Of a stretch of DNA of 25,377 nt, positions 15,021 to 22,696 are shown in pieces. A program made the translations under genes and the position numbers. The notes beneath the pieces are model-generated. The model searched no databases. It saw only the letters and a list, made by a program, of their open reading frames with translations, and was not told where the DNA came from. The first letter of the stretch is position 1, and every line of letters starts with the position of its first letter. The DNA is taken from the NCBI GenBank assembly GCA_910577445.1, contig CAJTMZ010000056.1, forward strand, positions 1,222 through 26,598, written 5' to 3'. The DNA comes from an uncultured Lachnospiraceae bacterium. GTDB taxonomy: Bacteria; Bacillota; Clostridia; Lachnospirales; Lachnospiraceae.

Positions 15021-17186
15021 CTATTCTATTAATCCGGTCGCATCCAAAATTAAAGCAATGCTTCCGTCACCAAGCTGCGTACAGCCGGATAAGCCTTTTA
15101 CTTTTCCAATGTAAGAAGGAATCGGCTTAACCACGATTTCTCTCTCTCCAACCAGTTTATCCACTAACAGGCAGATTTTTTTGTCTTCCACTTCAAGAAT
15201 CAGCATGATTCCCTTTTCAACCGACTCTTCATACTGCTCTAAGCCGTACCATTTGCCCAGGCGCAGTACTGGGTAGCATTCGCCGCGAATCATTATGTAT
15301 TCGTCGCCGTTGGGCTCGTGAATCATCATTTCCTCTTTTACGCGGATAAACTCTTTAATCACGCCTGTTTCCATTACAAAGGAGGAATTACCTGTTTCCA
15401 TTACAATTCCGTCGATAATGGCGAGGGTGAGAGGAATCTTAAGGCTCATGGTACTGCCAAGGCCCGCCGTGCTTTCAATTTCCAGCGTACCGCCGATTGC
15501 CTGGATATTCTGGATAACCACGTCCATGCCGACGCCTCTTCCCGAAATCTCGGTAACCTGCTCGTTGGTTGAAAATCCCGGAAGTGTGATAAACTGATAT
15601 ACTTCCTTGTCGGAATAAGCGGAATCCGGCTTCGTATCGTCCAAAAGCCCCTGCTTTCTCGCCTTTGCAATAATTCTGTCCCTGTCAAGACCGGCGCCGT
15701 CGTCCGAAACGCTAATCCATACCTTGCCCGCTTCCGTCTTCGCGGATAAGGTAACCTTTCCTTTTTCAGGCTTGCCGCTCTCGATACGCTCTTCTTTTGT
15801 TTCAATTCCGTGGTCAACGGAATTTCTCACAATATGCATCAGCGGGTCGGAAATATGCTCGATGATATTCTTATCCACCTCAGTCTGGTCGCCCACCATA
15901 ACAAACTCGATTTCTTTTCCGAGCTTCCTGGAAGTATCGAACACAATACGGTTCATCTTCTGGAAAGTATTGGTAAGGGGCACCATTCGCATGGACATAA
16001 TCACGTCCTGCAAGTCCGTGGATACCTTGGAAAGCTGCGCCGCCGCCTTATGGAAATTATCCAGGTACAGCCCCGGCACATTGAGGTCCGGACTCTGCAG
16101 CACTACCGACTCGGAGATAACCAACTCTCCGATAAGTTCCATCAACTGGTCCATCTTGCTGACATTTACGCTGATAAATGACGCCTTATCGGATTTCTTA
16201 TCCTTCGCAAGGGTTTTCCTCTTGCCCGGTTCCTTGGACTTAATGACGAAGTCGCCCGGCGCCATCTTGGATTTTGCAGGCGCTTCGGCCTCCTTCTTCA
16301 CCTCTCCGGCTCCAGCCTCCGCCTTGCTTTCTATTTCTTCCACGCTGGCATTTAAGTCAATCACCGGCGCGGCTGCGGGTTCGTCCTCGCCGAAGTCAAA
16401 GCCCTGAAGAAACTCTTCCGCTTTACACTCGTAGACGTCCACTTCCTTGATATCATAGCCCACGCCGATAATCTGGCGGATATCCTCCTCGGTACACTGT
16501 GCCTGCAGCAGAATACGGAAACCTTCTTTTAAGATTGTCTCCGCGCTACTCTCGTCGGAAATAATATCTTCCGGGGAATACAGCAAATCTTCCGCAATCT
16601 CTTTCAGCGCGTATACGGTTTTATACGCGTGGACGTTGGCCATTTCCGTAGTCGGATAAAAGGTGAGATATATCTTATAAAACCGACTGTCGGTTGTAGC
16701 CACCGGCGCGATATAAAAATGCTTGGGCTCCTCGTGCACATTTTCGGGAGGCTCCTCCTGCCCTGCGGCAGCTCCTCCGTTTTTGAGCATATTTAAAAAT
16801 TTGTCCAAATCCGCCACCAGACCAGTGGCGTCCCCGTCTGCCGGGTCTCCGCTGCGAATCTTTTCCAACTCGCCAGAAATAAAGTCCTCCACCTCCAGCA
16901 CATGCTCAACCAACTGCAGATGAGGTACATTATCAGGATGGGATTCTCTTAAATAATAGAAAACATCCTCCAGCTTATGCGACACAGCCGTTATATTATC
17001 AAACATCATGATACCGGAAGAACCCTTGATGGTATGCATGGTTCTGAATATTTCATTTATGCTGTCTTCGTCAAAGCATTCCGCATCCTTCTGTTCCAGA
17101 ACTCTTTCCTGAAGCTGCTCCAGCAACTGCTCGTTTTCAAACAGATAAATATCAAGCATGCCGTCTGTGCTAAATTCTTCAGCCAT
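15021..17186 (-). CDS. cheA: Chemotaxis histidine kinase CheA
   Basis: All five domains are present in 721 residues. P1 (1-130) carries phospho-acceptor H51 in MHTIKGSSG. P2 (about 165-255; FYKIYLTFYPTTEM to YDIKEVDVYE) is the regulator-docking domain. Charged linkers follow to about 335. P3 (336-400) holds the dimer helices, SKMDQLMELIGELVISESVV. P4 has the N-box N455 (HIVRNSVDHGIE), DDGAGL (495-500) and GRGVGM (549-554). P5 (585-721) is the CheW-like regulatory domain. It phosphorylates CheY and CheB in response to the MCP. AAAGGAG lies 6 nt upstream of ATG 17186. The presence of P1 and P2 shows a complete kinase rather than a split or truncated variant. Confidence 0.95.
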   Translation of the reverse strand: MAEEFSTDGMLDIYLFENEQLLEQLQERVLEQKDAECFDEDSINEIFRTMHTIKGSSGIMMFDNITAVSHKLEDVFYYLRESHPDNVPHLQLVEHVLEVEDFISGELEKIRSGDPADGDATGLVADLDKFLNMLKNGGAAAGQEEPPENVHEEPKHFYIAPVATTDSRFYKIYLTFYPTTEMANVHAYKTVYALKEIAEDLLYSPEDIISDESSAETILKEGFRILLQAQCTEEDIRQIIGVGYDIKEVDVYECKAEEFLQGFDFGEDEPAAAPVIDLNASVEEIESKAEAGAGEVKKEAEAPAKSKMAPGDFVIKSKEPGKRKTLAKDKKSDKASFISVNVSKMDQLMELIGELVISESVVLQSPDLNVPGLYLDNFHKAAAQLSKVSTDLQDVIMSMRMVPLTNTFQKMNRIVFDTSRKLGKEIEFVMVGDQTEVDKNIIEHISDPLMHIVRNSVDHGIETKEERIESGKPEKGKVTLSAKTEAGKVWISVSDDGAGLDRDRIIAKARKQGLLDDTKPDSAYSDKEVYQFITLPGFSTNEQVTEISGRGVGMDVVIQNIQAIGGTLEIESTAGLGSTMSLKIPLTLAIIDGIVMETGNSSFVMETGVIKEFIRVKEEMMIHEPNGDEYIMIRGECYPVLRLGKWYGLEQYEESVEKGIMLILEVEDKKICLLVDKLVGEREIVVKPIPSYIGKVKGLSGCTQLGDGSIALILDATGLIE

Positions 17187-17224
17187 ATATTTCTCCTTTC
17201 CTGTATATTTTCAGTAATATATTT

Positions 17225-17617
17225 TTATATCAGTCCCAGCTTTCTCATAGCCTCCTCGAATCTTCCCTGGTCGATAGGCTTTCCGGAATATACGGTGCAT
17301 CCCAGTTCAAATGCCATTTTCACGTTGCTTTCGTCATTCAGCGCCGTAGTCATAATCACTTTCACTGCCTGCTCCGCCGGAATATTTCTCTCCCTTTCCA
17401 GATTGCGGATGCCTACAAGCGCCTGATAGCCGTCCATAACCGGCATCATAATATCAAGACAAATCAGGTCGTAAGGCTCTCCGTCCTCCAAAGCCATCAT
17501 AAATGCATCCACCGCTTCCATTCCGTCCACGGTTACGTCGCACTCACCATACTTTGACAGAAAGTTTACCATAAATTTTCTTGTTGCAAAATCGTCTTCT
17601 GCCAATAGAATTTTCAT
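17225..17617 (-). CDS. cheY: CheY-like single-domain response regulator
   Basis: A 130-residue stand-alone receiver with the full phosphorylation site: D8/D9, D55 (ICLDIMMPVMDG), T90/T91 (IMTTALND) and K113 (YSGKPI). No output domain follows, so it must act by protein contact. It sits between cheB and cheA with gaps of 16 and 38 nt and is the expected diffusible output of this pathway. The extended beta3 region (MALEDGEPYDLICLD) and the CTVYSGKPID segment differ from flagellar CheY of model species. Whether it binds a flagellar switch or another target cannot be told from this window, where no flagellar genes occur. Confidence 0.9.
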   Translation of the reverse strand: MKILLAEDDFATRKFMVNFLSKYGECDVTVDGMEAVDAFMMALEDGEPYDLICLDIMMPVMDGYQALVGIRNLERERNIPAEQAVKVIMTTALNDESNVKMAFELGCTVYSGKPIDQGRFEEAMRKLGLI

Positions 17618-17633
17618 GTCGTCTCTCCTTTGT

Positions 17634-18668
17634 TTATTTTCGCATTTTATTTAGTAAAGCATAGGTTCTGCCCGGAATATCCGAAAGCTTCTCCTGAAAC
17701 TCAACCGCTCCTATATCATAAGCAACCTTGGGCATCCCGTATACAACGCAGGTGGATTCATCCTGCCCGATTGTCCTTGCCCCGGCCTTTCTCATTGCAA
17801 GCAGACCCTTGGCGCCGTCGCCGCCCATACCGGTTAAAATAATTCCCACCGCGTTGGCTCCCGCCACCTTTGCAACGGAATCGAACAGCACTTCCACGGA
17901 AGGACAGTGCCCGTTCACCCGGGGGCCCTGCTTACATTCCACCTGATAATTCCCGTTTACCTTAACCAGACGCATGTGCCTGTCACCGCCAGGGGCTATC
18001 AGCATATGGCCTGGCAGTACCCGGTCTCCGGTTTCCGCTTCCTTTACCTTTATACGGCAGATATCGTTCACACGCTTTGCGTACATTGACGTAAATCCCG
18101 GCGGCATATGCTGCACCACCACGATTCCCGGAATATCCGTGCCGTACCCCTTCACCACCTCAAGAATTGCTTCCGTGCCGCCTGTTGACGCGCCGATTGC
18201 AACGATATGGTTGTTGTTCTGAACGGAAAGACGGTGTTCCGGCTGGGTCAGCGATTTCATTCTGACATTGCCAAGCTGCGCCGCAGCAGCAATCTTAATT
18301 TTTACCAGAAACTCGTTCTTTACCCAGTCCTCATACTGACGCGGACTTGTAATTGCCGGCTTCGCCACGAAATCCACGGCTCCCGCCTGCATGGCGTCGA
18401 ATACCTTATCGCTCAGGGAGCTGATTACCACTACCCGCAGCGGATACTGTGGCATCAGTTTGCGGAGGAACTCGATTCCGTTCATCCGCGGAAGTTCCAC
18501 ATCAAGCGTCATTACATCCGGCTTGCATTCGATAATTTTATCTCTCGCCTCAAAAGCGTCCTTCGCCTCCCCCACTATCTGTATGGAGGGGTCCTTGCGC
18601 AAATTCTGGATAAGCAGCCCTCTGAAAACAGCCGAATCATCCACTACCAAAACCCTGATTGGATTCAT
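17634..18668 (-). CDS. cheB: Chemotaxis protein-glutamate methylesterase CheB
   Basis: A 344-residue receiver-methylesterase fusion. The receiver has D10/D11 and phospho-acceptor D56 (VMTLDVELPRMNG). The esterase domain has the catalytic triad S161 (GASTGG), H187 (VQHMPPGF) and D284 (GMGGDGAKG). It removes methyl groups from, and deamidates, MCP glutamates or glutamines after CheA phosphorylation. ATG 18668 was taken as the start because it gives the canonical MNPIRVLVVDDS N-terminus with GGGGAGG just upstream. An in-frame ATG at 18686 adds six residues and overlaps the cheR end. The gap from the cheR stop is 7 nt. Confidence 0.93.
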   Translation of the reverse strand: MNPIRVLVVDDSAVFRGLLIQNLRKDPSIQIVGEAKDAFEARDKIIECKPDVMTLDVELPRMNGIEFLRKLMPQYPLRVVVISSLSDKVFDAMQAGAVDFVAKPAITSPRQYEDWVKNEFLVKIKIAAAAQLGNVRMKSLTQPEHRLSVQNNNHIVAIGASTGGTEAILEVVKGYGTDIPGIVVVQHMPPGFTSMYAKRVNDICRIKVKEAETGDRVLPGHMLIAPGGDRHMRLVKVNGNYQVECKQGPRVNGHCPSVEVLFDSVAKVAGANAVGIILTGMGGDGAKGLLAMRKAGARTIGQDESTCVVYGMPKVAYDIGAVEFQEKLSDIPGRTYALLNKMRK

Positions 18669-18675
18669 ACCTCCC

Positions 18676-19500
18676 CTACCTTTCATTCTTTCTGAATATT
18701 GACGGCTGGATAATCTGGAACGGCGTATTGCTCCTGTCCAACGTCTCCGTTGTTCCTATAAACAGATACCCGCCCGGCTCCAGTGCGTCATATACCTTCT
18801 GAACCAGCCCCGCTTTAGTCTTCTCATCAAAATATATCATAACATTGCGTAAAAATATAGTATGCATTTTTTTCCTGAAAGGGAAAGGGTCCATCAGATT
18901 AAACTGGCGGTAAATCACCTCTTCTTTCAATTCCTGCTTTACCTGATACTGACTGCCGCCCGCAACTTCCTTGAAAAACTTCTTTTTCCAGGCATCGGGA
19001 ACCTTCTGGAGCTGCTCCGCGGCGTAAACCCCCGCCATGGCCTGCCGGAGTACCTTGGTCGAAATATCCGTAGCCAGTATTTTGGTGTCCCATTTATTAT
19101 ATTCTATTCCGAAGAAATCTGCAAGAACCATAGCAATCATATACGGCTCTTCTCCCGTGGAAGCGGCGCCGCACCAGATACGCAGCTCTTTTTTTGCGTT
19201 TTCCTTCATTTTCAGCCAGGGAAGCACCGTACTTTTAAAATAATTGAAATGCTCAAACTCCCGCATAAAATACGTGTGGTTTGTGGTCAGCAGGTTCACC
19301 AGCATTTTTTCCTCAACGCCCGAACGGTCCCTCTCCACGGCGTCCATAAACTCGTTCACCGTTTTCCAGCCGCCTGTTTTCATGTGCTTCTGCAGCCGTC
19401 CGTTGACAATCACCTTTTTTTGCGTCAGGTCAATGCCGTAATTTTGTTTCATGTAAGTTGATATTCTTCTAAACTCCTCATCAGTTATCAAAAATCTCAT
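18676..19500 (-). CDS. cheR: Chemotaxis protein methyltransferase CheR
   Basis: A 274-residue SAM-dependent methyltransferase of MCP glutamates. The N-terminal helical domain (1-85) ends in the conserved TTNHTYFMRE motif. The SAM site is IWCGAASTGEEPY (108-120), with the adenosine-binding LATDIS downstream and the family motif FLRNVMIYFD near 214-223. GGYLFIGTTE is the last core strand. Length is normal and no TPR extension is present. An AAGG lies 3 nt before ATG 19500. It starts 22 nt after the end of the HD-GYP fragment. Confidence 0.94.
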   Translation of the reverse strand: MRFLITDEEFRRISTYMKQNYGIDLTQKKVIVNGRLQKHMKTGGWKTVNEFMDAVERDRSGVEEKMLVNLLTTNHTYFMREFEHFNYFKSTVLPWLKMKENAKKELRIWCGAASTGEEPYMIAMVLADFFGIEYNKWDTKILATDISTKVLRQAMAGVYAAEQLQKVPDAWKKKFFKEVAGGSQYQVKQELKEEVIYRQFNLMDPFPFRKKMHTIFLRNVMIYFDEKTKAGLVQKVYDALEPGGYLFIGTTETLDRSNTPFQIIQPSIFRKNER

Positions 19501-19522
19501 CCCCCTTCACTTCAAAATGTAT

Positions 19523-20254
19523 TTAGTCCAATAACTGACGCGATATCCTGCAGCATATTTCAAAAATGTCAGGGCTAAAAATTTTACCCGCCTCCTGCCT
19601 CATAACGGCAAGGGCTTCTTCCCTGCTTTGTTTTTCTTTTCCTGTCAGTGCGCAAAATCTGCTCATTATATGTACAATCTGCGCGGCGAGAGGAATTTCC
19701 TCTCCTTTAAGGCCTTCCGGATATCCGCTTCCATCCCAGTTTTCATGGTGATAATTCGCAATATCCATGGAAACCGCGATAAAATCGTTATAATCATTGC
19801 TGCCGTGAAGGTCTTTGAGCAGCTTGGCTCCTAAACTTGTATGGCTTTTTGCCAATGCGGACTCCTCCGCCGTAAGAGCCTCTCCCTTTGTCAAAATTTC
19901 TGTGGGGACCCCAATGTTTCCTATGTCGCAAAGGGGCGCCGCCAATTCTATGGTATCGATATAAGTATCGGAAATTTTCTCTTCGTAAAGCGGTGAGAAC
20001 TGCATTCCCTGCGCGAGAGTCCTGCAATTTTTCCGCAGCCTTTCCATGTCTTCCTTATTATAGGACAAATCCCTTGCCGCGATGTCCGCAAGGGCGTACA
20101 GCGTATTTTTTTTCTCCTGCTCCATCTGCCGGAGCTGCTCGTTTACGGAAATCTGAAGCCGCCTGTTCATGTCCCGGAGCTTTCTGGTCATCTTATAGAG
20201 ACGCAAATGAACCCCGACTCTGGCTTCAACCTCCTCCGGGATAAAGGGTTTTAT
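19523..20254 (-). pseudogene. Degenerate HD-GYP domain, C-terminal part of a frameshifted response regulator
   Basis: This frame (243 residues from the shift point) begins with the receiver's missing end, IKPFIPEEVEARVGVHLRLY. A coiled coil (about 20-50) and an HD-GYP domain follow. Several metal-site positions are changed. The first histidine position reads EDMERL (D69), HDxGK reads CDIGN (109-113), and the late D in the ADVFDAL region reads MSRFCAL (S198, C201). H138 (SHTSLGA), HH169-170 and DGSGYP (174-179) remain. Intact HD-GYP proteins hydrolyse c-di-GMP; this one is unlikely to. The open frame continues to ATG 20305, but that upstream part is out-of-frame receiver sequence. No good internal start with a ribosome binding site was found, so it may be untranslated or made by recoding. 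Confidence 0.75.
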
Positions 20255-20582
20255 AGTCCTCCCCGCCGATGGAAAAGCCCTCCACGATATTCTGCGTTTC
20301 GTCAAAAGCCGAGATAAATATAATCGGGATGTTTCTGGTTCTCTCGTCGTCCTTTAAAATCCGGCACAACTCATATCCGTCGATTCCCGGCATGGAGATA
20401 TCCGTCAGAACCAGCATGGGAAGCCGTTCCCTGAGCTTTAAAAGCGCCTCTTCGCCGCTCTTTGCCAGCATAAAATCACAGCCCATATTTTTGATGATTT
20501 CCCCAAGGAGAACTCTGTTTATTTCCACATCATCCACGATAAGAACTGTGGCCTTACCCATGCCCTTTTGTGCATATCCCAT
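20226..20582 (-). CDS. Truncated receiver domain, N-terminal part of the frameshifted response regulator
   Basis: The 118 residues hold most of a CheY-like receiver: D17/D18 (VLIVDDVEIN), phospho-acceptor D61 (LVLTDISMPGIDGY) and S91 (IFISAF). After GGEDY (106-110) the frame reads KTLYPGGG and stops. The expected xxKPF with its conserved lysine and the last helix are found in the +1 frame. ATG 20582 was chosen because GGAGG lies 7 nt upstream; ATG 20600 overlaps the kinase stop. The natural partner is the kinase encoded just upstream. As it stands the domain lacks the signal-transducing lysine and alpha5, so it is probably unstable or inactive unless the frame is restored. Confidence 0.8.
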   Translation of the reverse strand: MGYAQKGMGKATVLIVDDVEINRVLLGEIIKNMGCDFMLAKSGEEALLKLRERLPMLVLTDISMPGIDGYELCRILKDDERTRNIPIIFISAFDETQNIVEGFSIGGEDYKTLYPGGG

Positions 20583-20596
20583 AACAAGTCCTCCCG

Positions 20597-22012
20597 TCAT
20601 ACTGAAAGGAAACTCTGAAGTTCCTCAAATCCGGCGGCCGCTTTGTCATAATTTTCTTTCTGTACTGCCATCTTAAGCCGCAAAACCACTCTGGCCACCT
20701 CCCGGGGCGCTCCCTCCGAAAGCTGCCTTATGGTTTCCATAAACATTTCCGCTTTTTCCCAGTTGCTCATCTCCACACACAAAACCAGTTTTGAAAGGTT
20801 CTTTGAAAGAGCCTCTTTGTTTTCAGGCGTTCCGTATATCTTAACGGCTTCCTGGCTCTCCTCTTCCTCCCATACGGAAAAAGCGGCCGTTTCATCTATT
20901 CTGTCAGGGATTTCCCCCGCCTCTTCGCAAAGGCCGGCCCATATGGAAAAGGAAAAAGCGCTTCCTCTGTCCTTTTCGCTCTCTACCCCGATGCTTCCTC
21001 CCATCAGCTCCACAAGCTGCTTGCAGATATTAAGTCCAAGCCCTGTACCGCCGTATTTCCGGGAAATGGAAGCGTCCACCTGGGAAAAACTCTGGAACAG
21101 CTTATCCTGGTCCTGGGCATCTATCCCGATGCCGGAATCTATAACAAGGAAAAAAAGCTCCACCCTGTCGTTTACCTGCGCCGTCTTAAGCACCTGCACG
21201 GTGATTTTGCCAACCGTGGTGAATTTAAGGGCGTTTGACAACAGATTGTTGAGAACCTGCGCAATCCGAAGTTCGTCGCCAATCACATATTCGGGCACCT
21301 TCGGGGAAACCGTCATAAAAAATTCCAGTCCCTTTTCAGTGATTTTGCTGATGTGGTTGGCTTTCACATAGTCCAGCATATCCCTGACATGAAACTTTCT
21401 TTCCTCCAAAACAAACTTGCCCGCTTCTAACTTGGAAAAGTCCAGAATGTTGTTGATAAGTTTGTTCATGTCGTCGCAGCAGCGCTCAATCACCCTTAAG
21501 GTTCTAAGCTTCGGTTCGTCTTTTTCTTCGCCAATCAGTTCCCTTACATGGCCGAGCACGCCGTTTACCGGCGTTCGCAGCTCGTGGGTCACATTGGCCA
21601 CAAACTCTGATTTCACCTTCAGCGCTTCCGCTGCTTCCTGCCTTACCTGGGTGTTTTTCCTGCTTAAATATTCCTTTTCCAGCGTGACGTTCGCCATGCA
21701 GATATAATCGCCGCAGCCGGCGCCGTTTTCCATGATTTTTGCCTCGACCGGAAAACAGGTGAGGTTTTTACGGTATGCCACCAGCTTCTGAACCCTGGGG
21801 CCAAAGGAATAATTCGCGGTAAACTCCCCGCCGGAAAAGGCAAAGGTGTCAGGAAAAATATCGCTGATATTTTTACCGCTAAGCCCCTCTTCGTATTCCA
21901 GATTTTTTCTTGCTTCGGCGTTGGCGTAAGAAATATACCCCGCTTTGTCGAACACAAGAATCATTTCCAATGCGTCTTCAGCGGAAAACATACTGCAACT
22001 GCTCTGTTCCAT
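20597..22012 (-). CDS. Soluble PAS-type sensor histidine kinase with C-terminal helical domain
   Basis: A 471-residue kinase without membrane segments. A PAS-like domain (about 10-115) is followed by HisKA with H143 (ANVTHELRTPVNG). HATPase_c has N260 (NNLLSNALKF), DSGIG (292-296) and GTGLGL (322-327). After a linker, residues 395-471 form a helical bundle (VEMSNWEKAEMFMETIRQL; VQKENYDKAAAGFEELQSF). It resembles the domain found after receivers in hybrid kinases, but has no phosphorylatable histidine typical of HPt. The receiver itself is encoded by the next gene. ATG 22012 was chosen for its GGAGG 4 nt upstream; the frame is open farther 5' without a good site. It is the first gene of the chemosensory operon, and its stop overlaps an ATG of the next gene. 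Confidence 0.9.
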   Translation of the reverse strand: MEQSSCSMFSAEDALEMILVFDKAGYISYANAEARKNLEYEEGLSGKNISDIFPDTFAFSGGEFTANYSFGPRVQKLVAYRKNLTCFPVEAKIMENGAGCGDYICMANVTLEKEYLSRKNTQVRQEAAEALKVKSEFVANVTHELRTPVNGVLGHVRELIGEEKDEPKLRTLRVIERCCDDMNKLINNILDFSKLEAGKFVLEERKFHVRDMLDYVKANHISKITEKGLEFFMTVSPKVPEYVIGDELRIAQVLNNLLSNALKFTTVGKITVQVLKTAQVNDRVELFFLVIDSGIGIDAQDQDKLFQSFSQVDASISRKYGGTGLGLNICKQLVELMGGSIGVESEKDRGSAFSFSIWAGLCEEAGEIPDRIDETAAFSVWEEEESQEAVKIYGTPENKEALSKNLSKLVLCVEMSNWEKAEMFMETIRQLSEGAPREVARVVLRLKMAVQKENYDKAAAGFEELQSFLSV

Positions 22013-22237
22013 ATGACCTCCATGCCGCATAAACGGCTTAAACATCATCAAAAGCGCTCCCAAAGCGCCTTTCCCTATGAAAAGATTTTATCCCCCTGCA
22101 GACACGAAAGAAAAGCAGCCAAAATAGAACGTCCCTCTACTTCCTGCTGCCTTCTGAAATATGTAGCTTCTCCCTTTGCTGTTCTTCCATGGCTTCTTCT
22201 GTTACCCCTTCATCCAACTGGCAAATCTCCAGAAATA
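22013..22237 (-). other. Long 5' leader of the chemosensory operon
   Basis: About 220 nt separate the predicted transcription start (near 22231) from the kinase start codon. No strong hairpin-plus-T-run or known riboswitch was recognised. A 17-codon frame (22137-22190, MEEQQREKLH...) lies inside but has only a poorly spaced AAGGGG. A leader this long could carry regulation, but none is shown. Confidence 0.35.
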
Positions 22238-22266
22238 AACGTAGCATTTTTTTATATAATTGTCAA
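22238..22266 (-). promoter_or_regulatory. Promoter for the kinase-che operon
   Basis: On the minus strand, consensus TTGACA (22261-22266), a 17-nt AT-rich spacer and TACGTT (22238-22243). It is the only good promoter seen upstream of the eight-gene block. Confidence 0.6.
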
Positions 22267-22291
22267 TGTTTTTGATTTAATCCCATGGAAA

Positions 22292-22696
22292 TCAATTTAT
22301 GGAAATTTCCAGAATGTCTCCCGCGTCTATCCGGGTTCCGTCATGCATCACCAGTTTCCGTCCGTATATATCGGCTTTTTTCAGATATCCTTTAACCGTC
22401 GCATACGCGCCGCCTTCCTTCTTACCGTCGGGCCTGAAATATGTAATTTCCACTTCCGGCTTATCTTTTATCTTATCCTGCAGCATCCGCAGCTTTTCAT
22501 CAAGGCGGTTTCGCGCGTCCTCGTCCAGCTCCCGCTTTTCCTCCGTAAGCCGTGCCGTTTCCCTGACAGCGTCCTCAAAACCGGAAAGGGCGGCAAAAGG
22601 GGAAAACTGCGCCGCGCGGCTGGCGGCGGGCATCGGGGGATGGGTTCCGGAAACATGGTGCGGGAAATGAATAATATCCTCATAATTTTCCATCAT
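22292..22696 (-). CDS. YolD-like protein
   Basis: A 134-residue YolD-family protein. It opens with HFPHHVSGTHPPMPAASRAAQFSPFAALSGF, a typical start for Clostridial members, followed by a charged helix (41-75). A small beta domain follows (EITYFRPDGKKEGG; GRTIDAGDILEI-type end). YolD proteins are routinely encoded next to UmuC/UvrX-type Y-family polymerases and are thought to assist them, replacing UmuD in Firmicutes; the mechanism is unsettled. Its ATG overlaps the polymerase TAA stop (TAATG), so translation is coupled, and expression should follow the LexA-controlled promoter at 24271-24299. Confidence 0.88.
   Translation of the reverse strand: MMENYEDIIHFPHHVSGTHPPMPAASRAAQFSPFAALSGFEDAVRETARLTEEKRELDEDARNRLDEKLRMLQDKIKDKPEVEITYFRPDGKKEGGAYATVKGYLKKADIYGRKLVMHDGTRIDAGDILEISIN

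Noticed and set aside
20240..20262. Programmed ribosomal frameshift joining the receiver and HD-GYP frames
   Set aside because: The site CTATAAAACCC has no recognised +1 slippery codon, stop-codon pause at the junction or downstream structure. A small deletion that also removes expected residues explains it better.
20255..20305. Independent HD-GYP gene starting at 20305
   Set aside because: Residues upstream of IKPF in that frame are out-of-frame receiver sequence and the ATG has no ribosome binding site.
22137..22247. 36-codon minus-strand frame (MLRLFLEICQLDEG...) in the leader of the chemosensory operon
   Set aside because: Its ATG lies inside the predicted promoter, upstream of the likely transcription start, with no ribosome binding site. 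The length is expected by chance, and the 17-codon inner start is no better supported.
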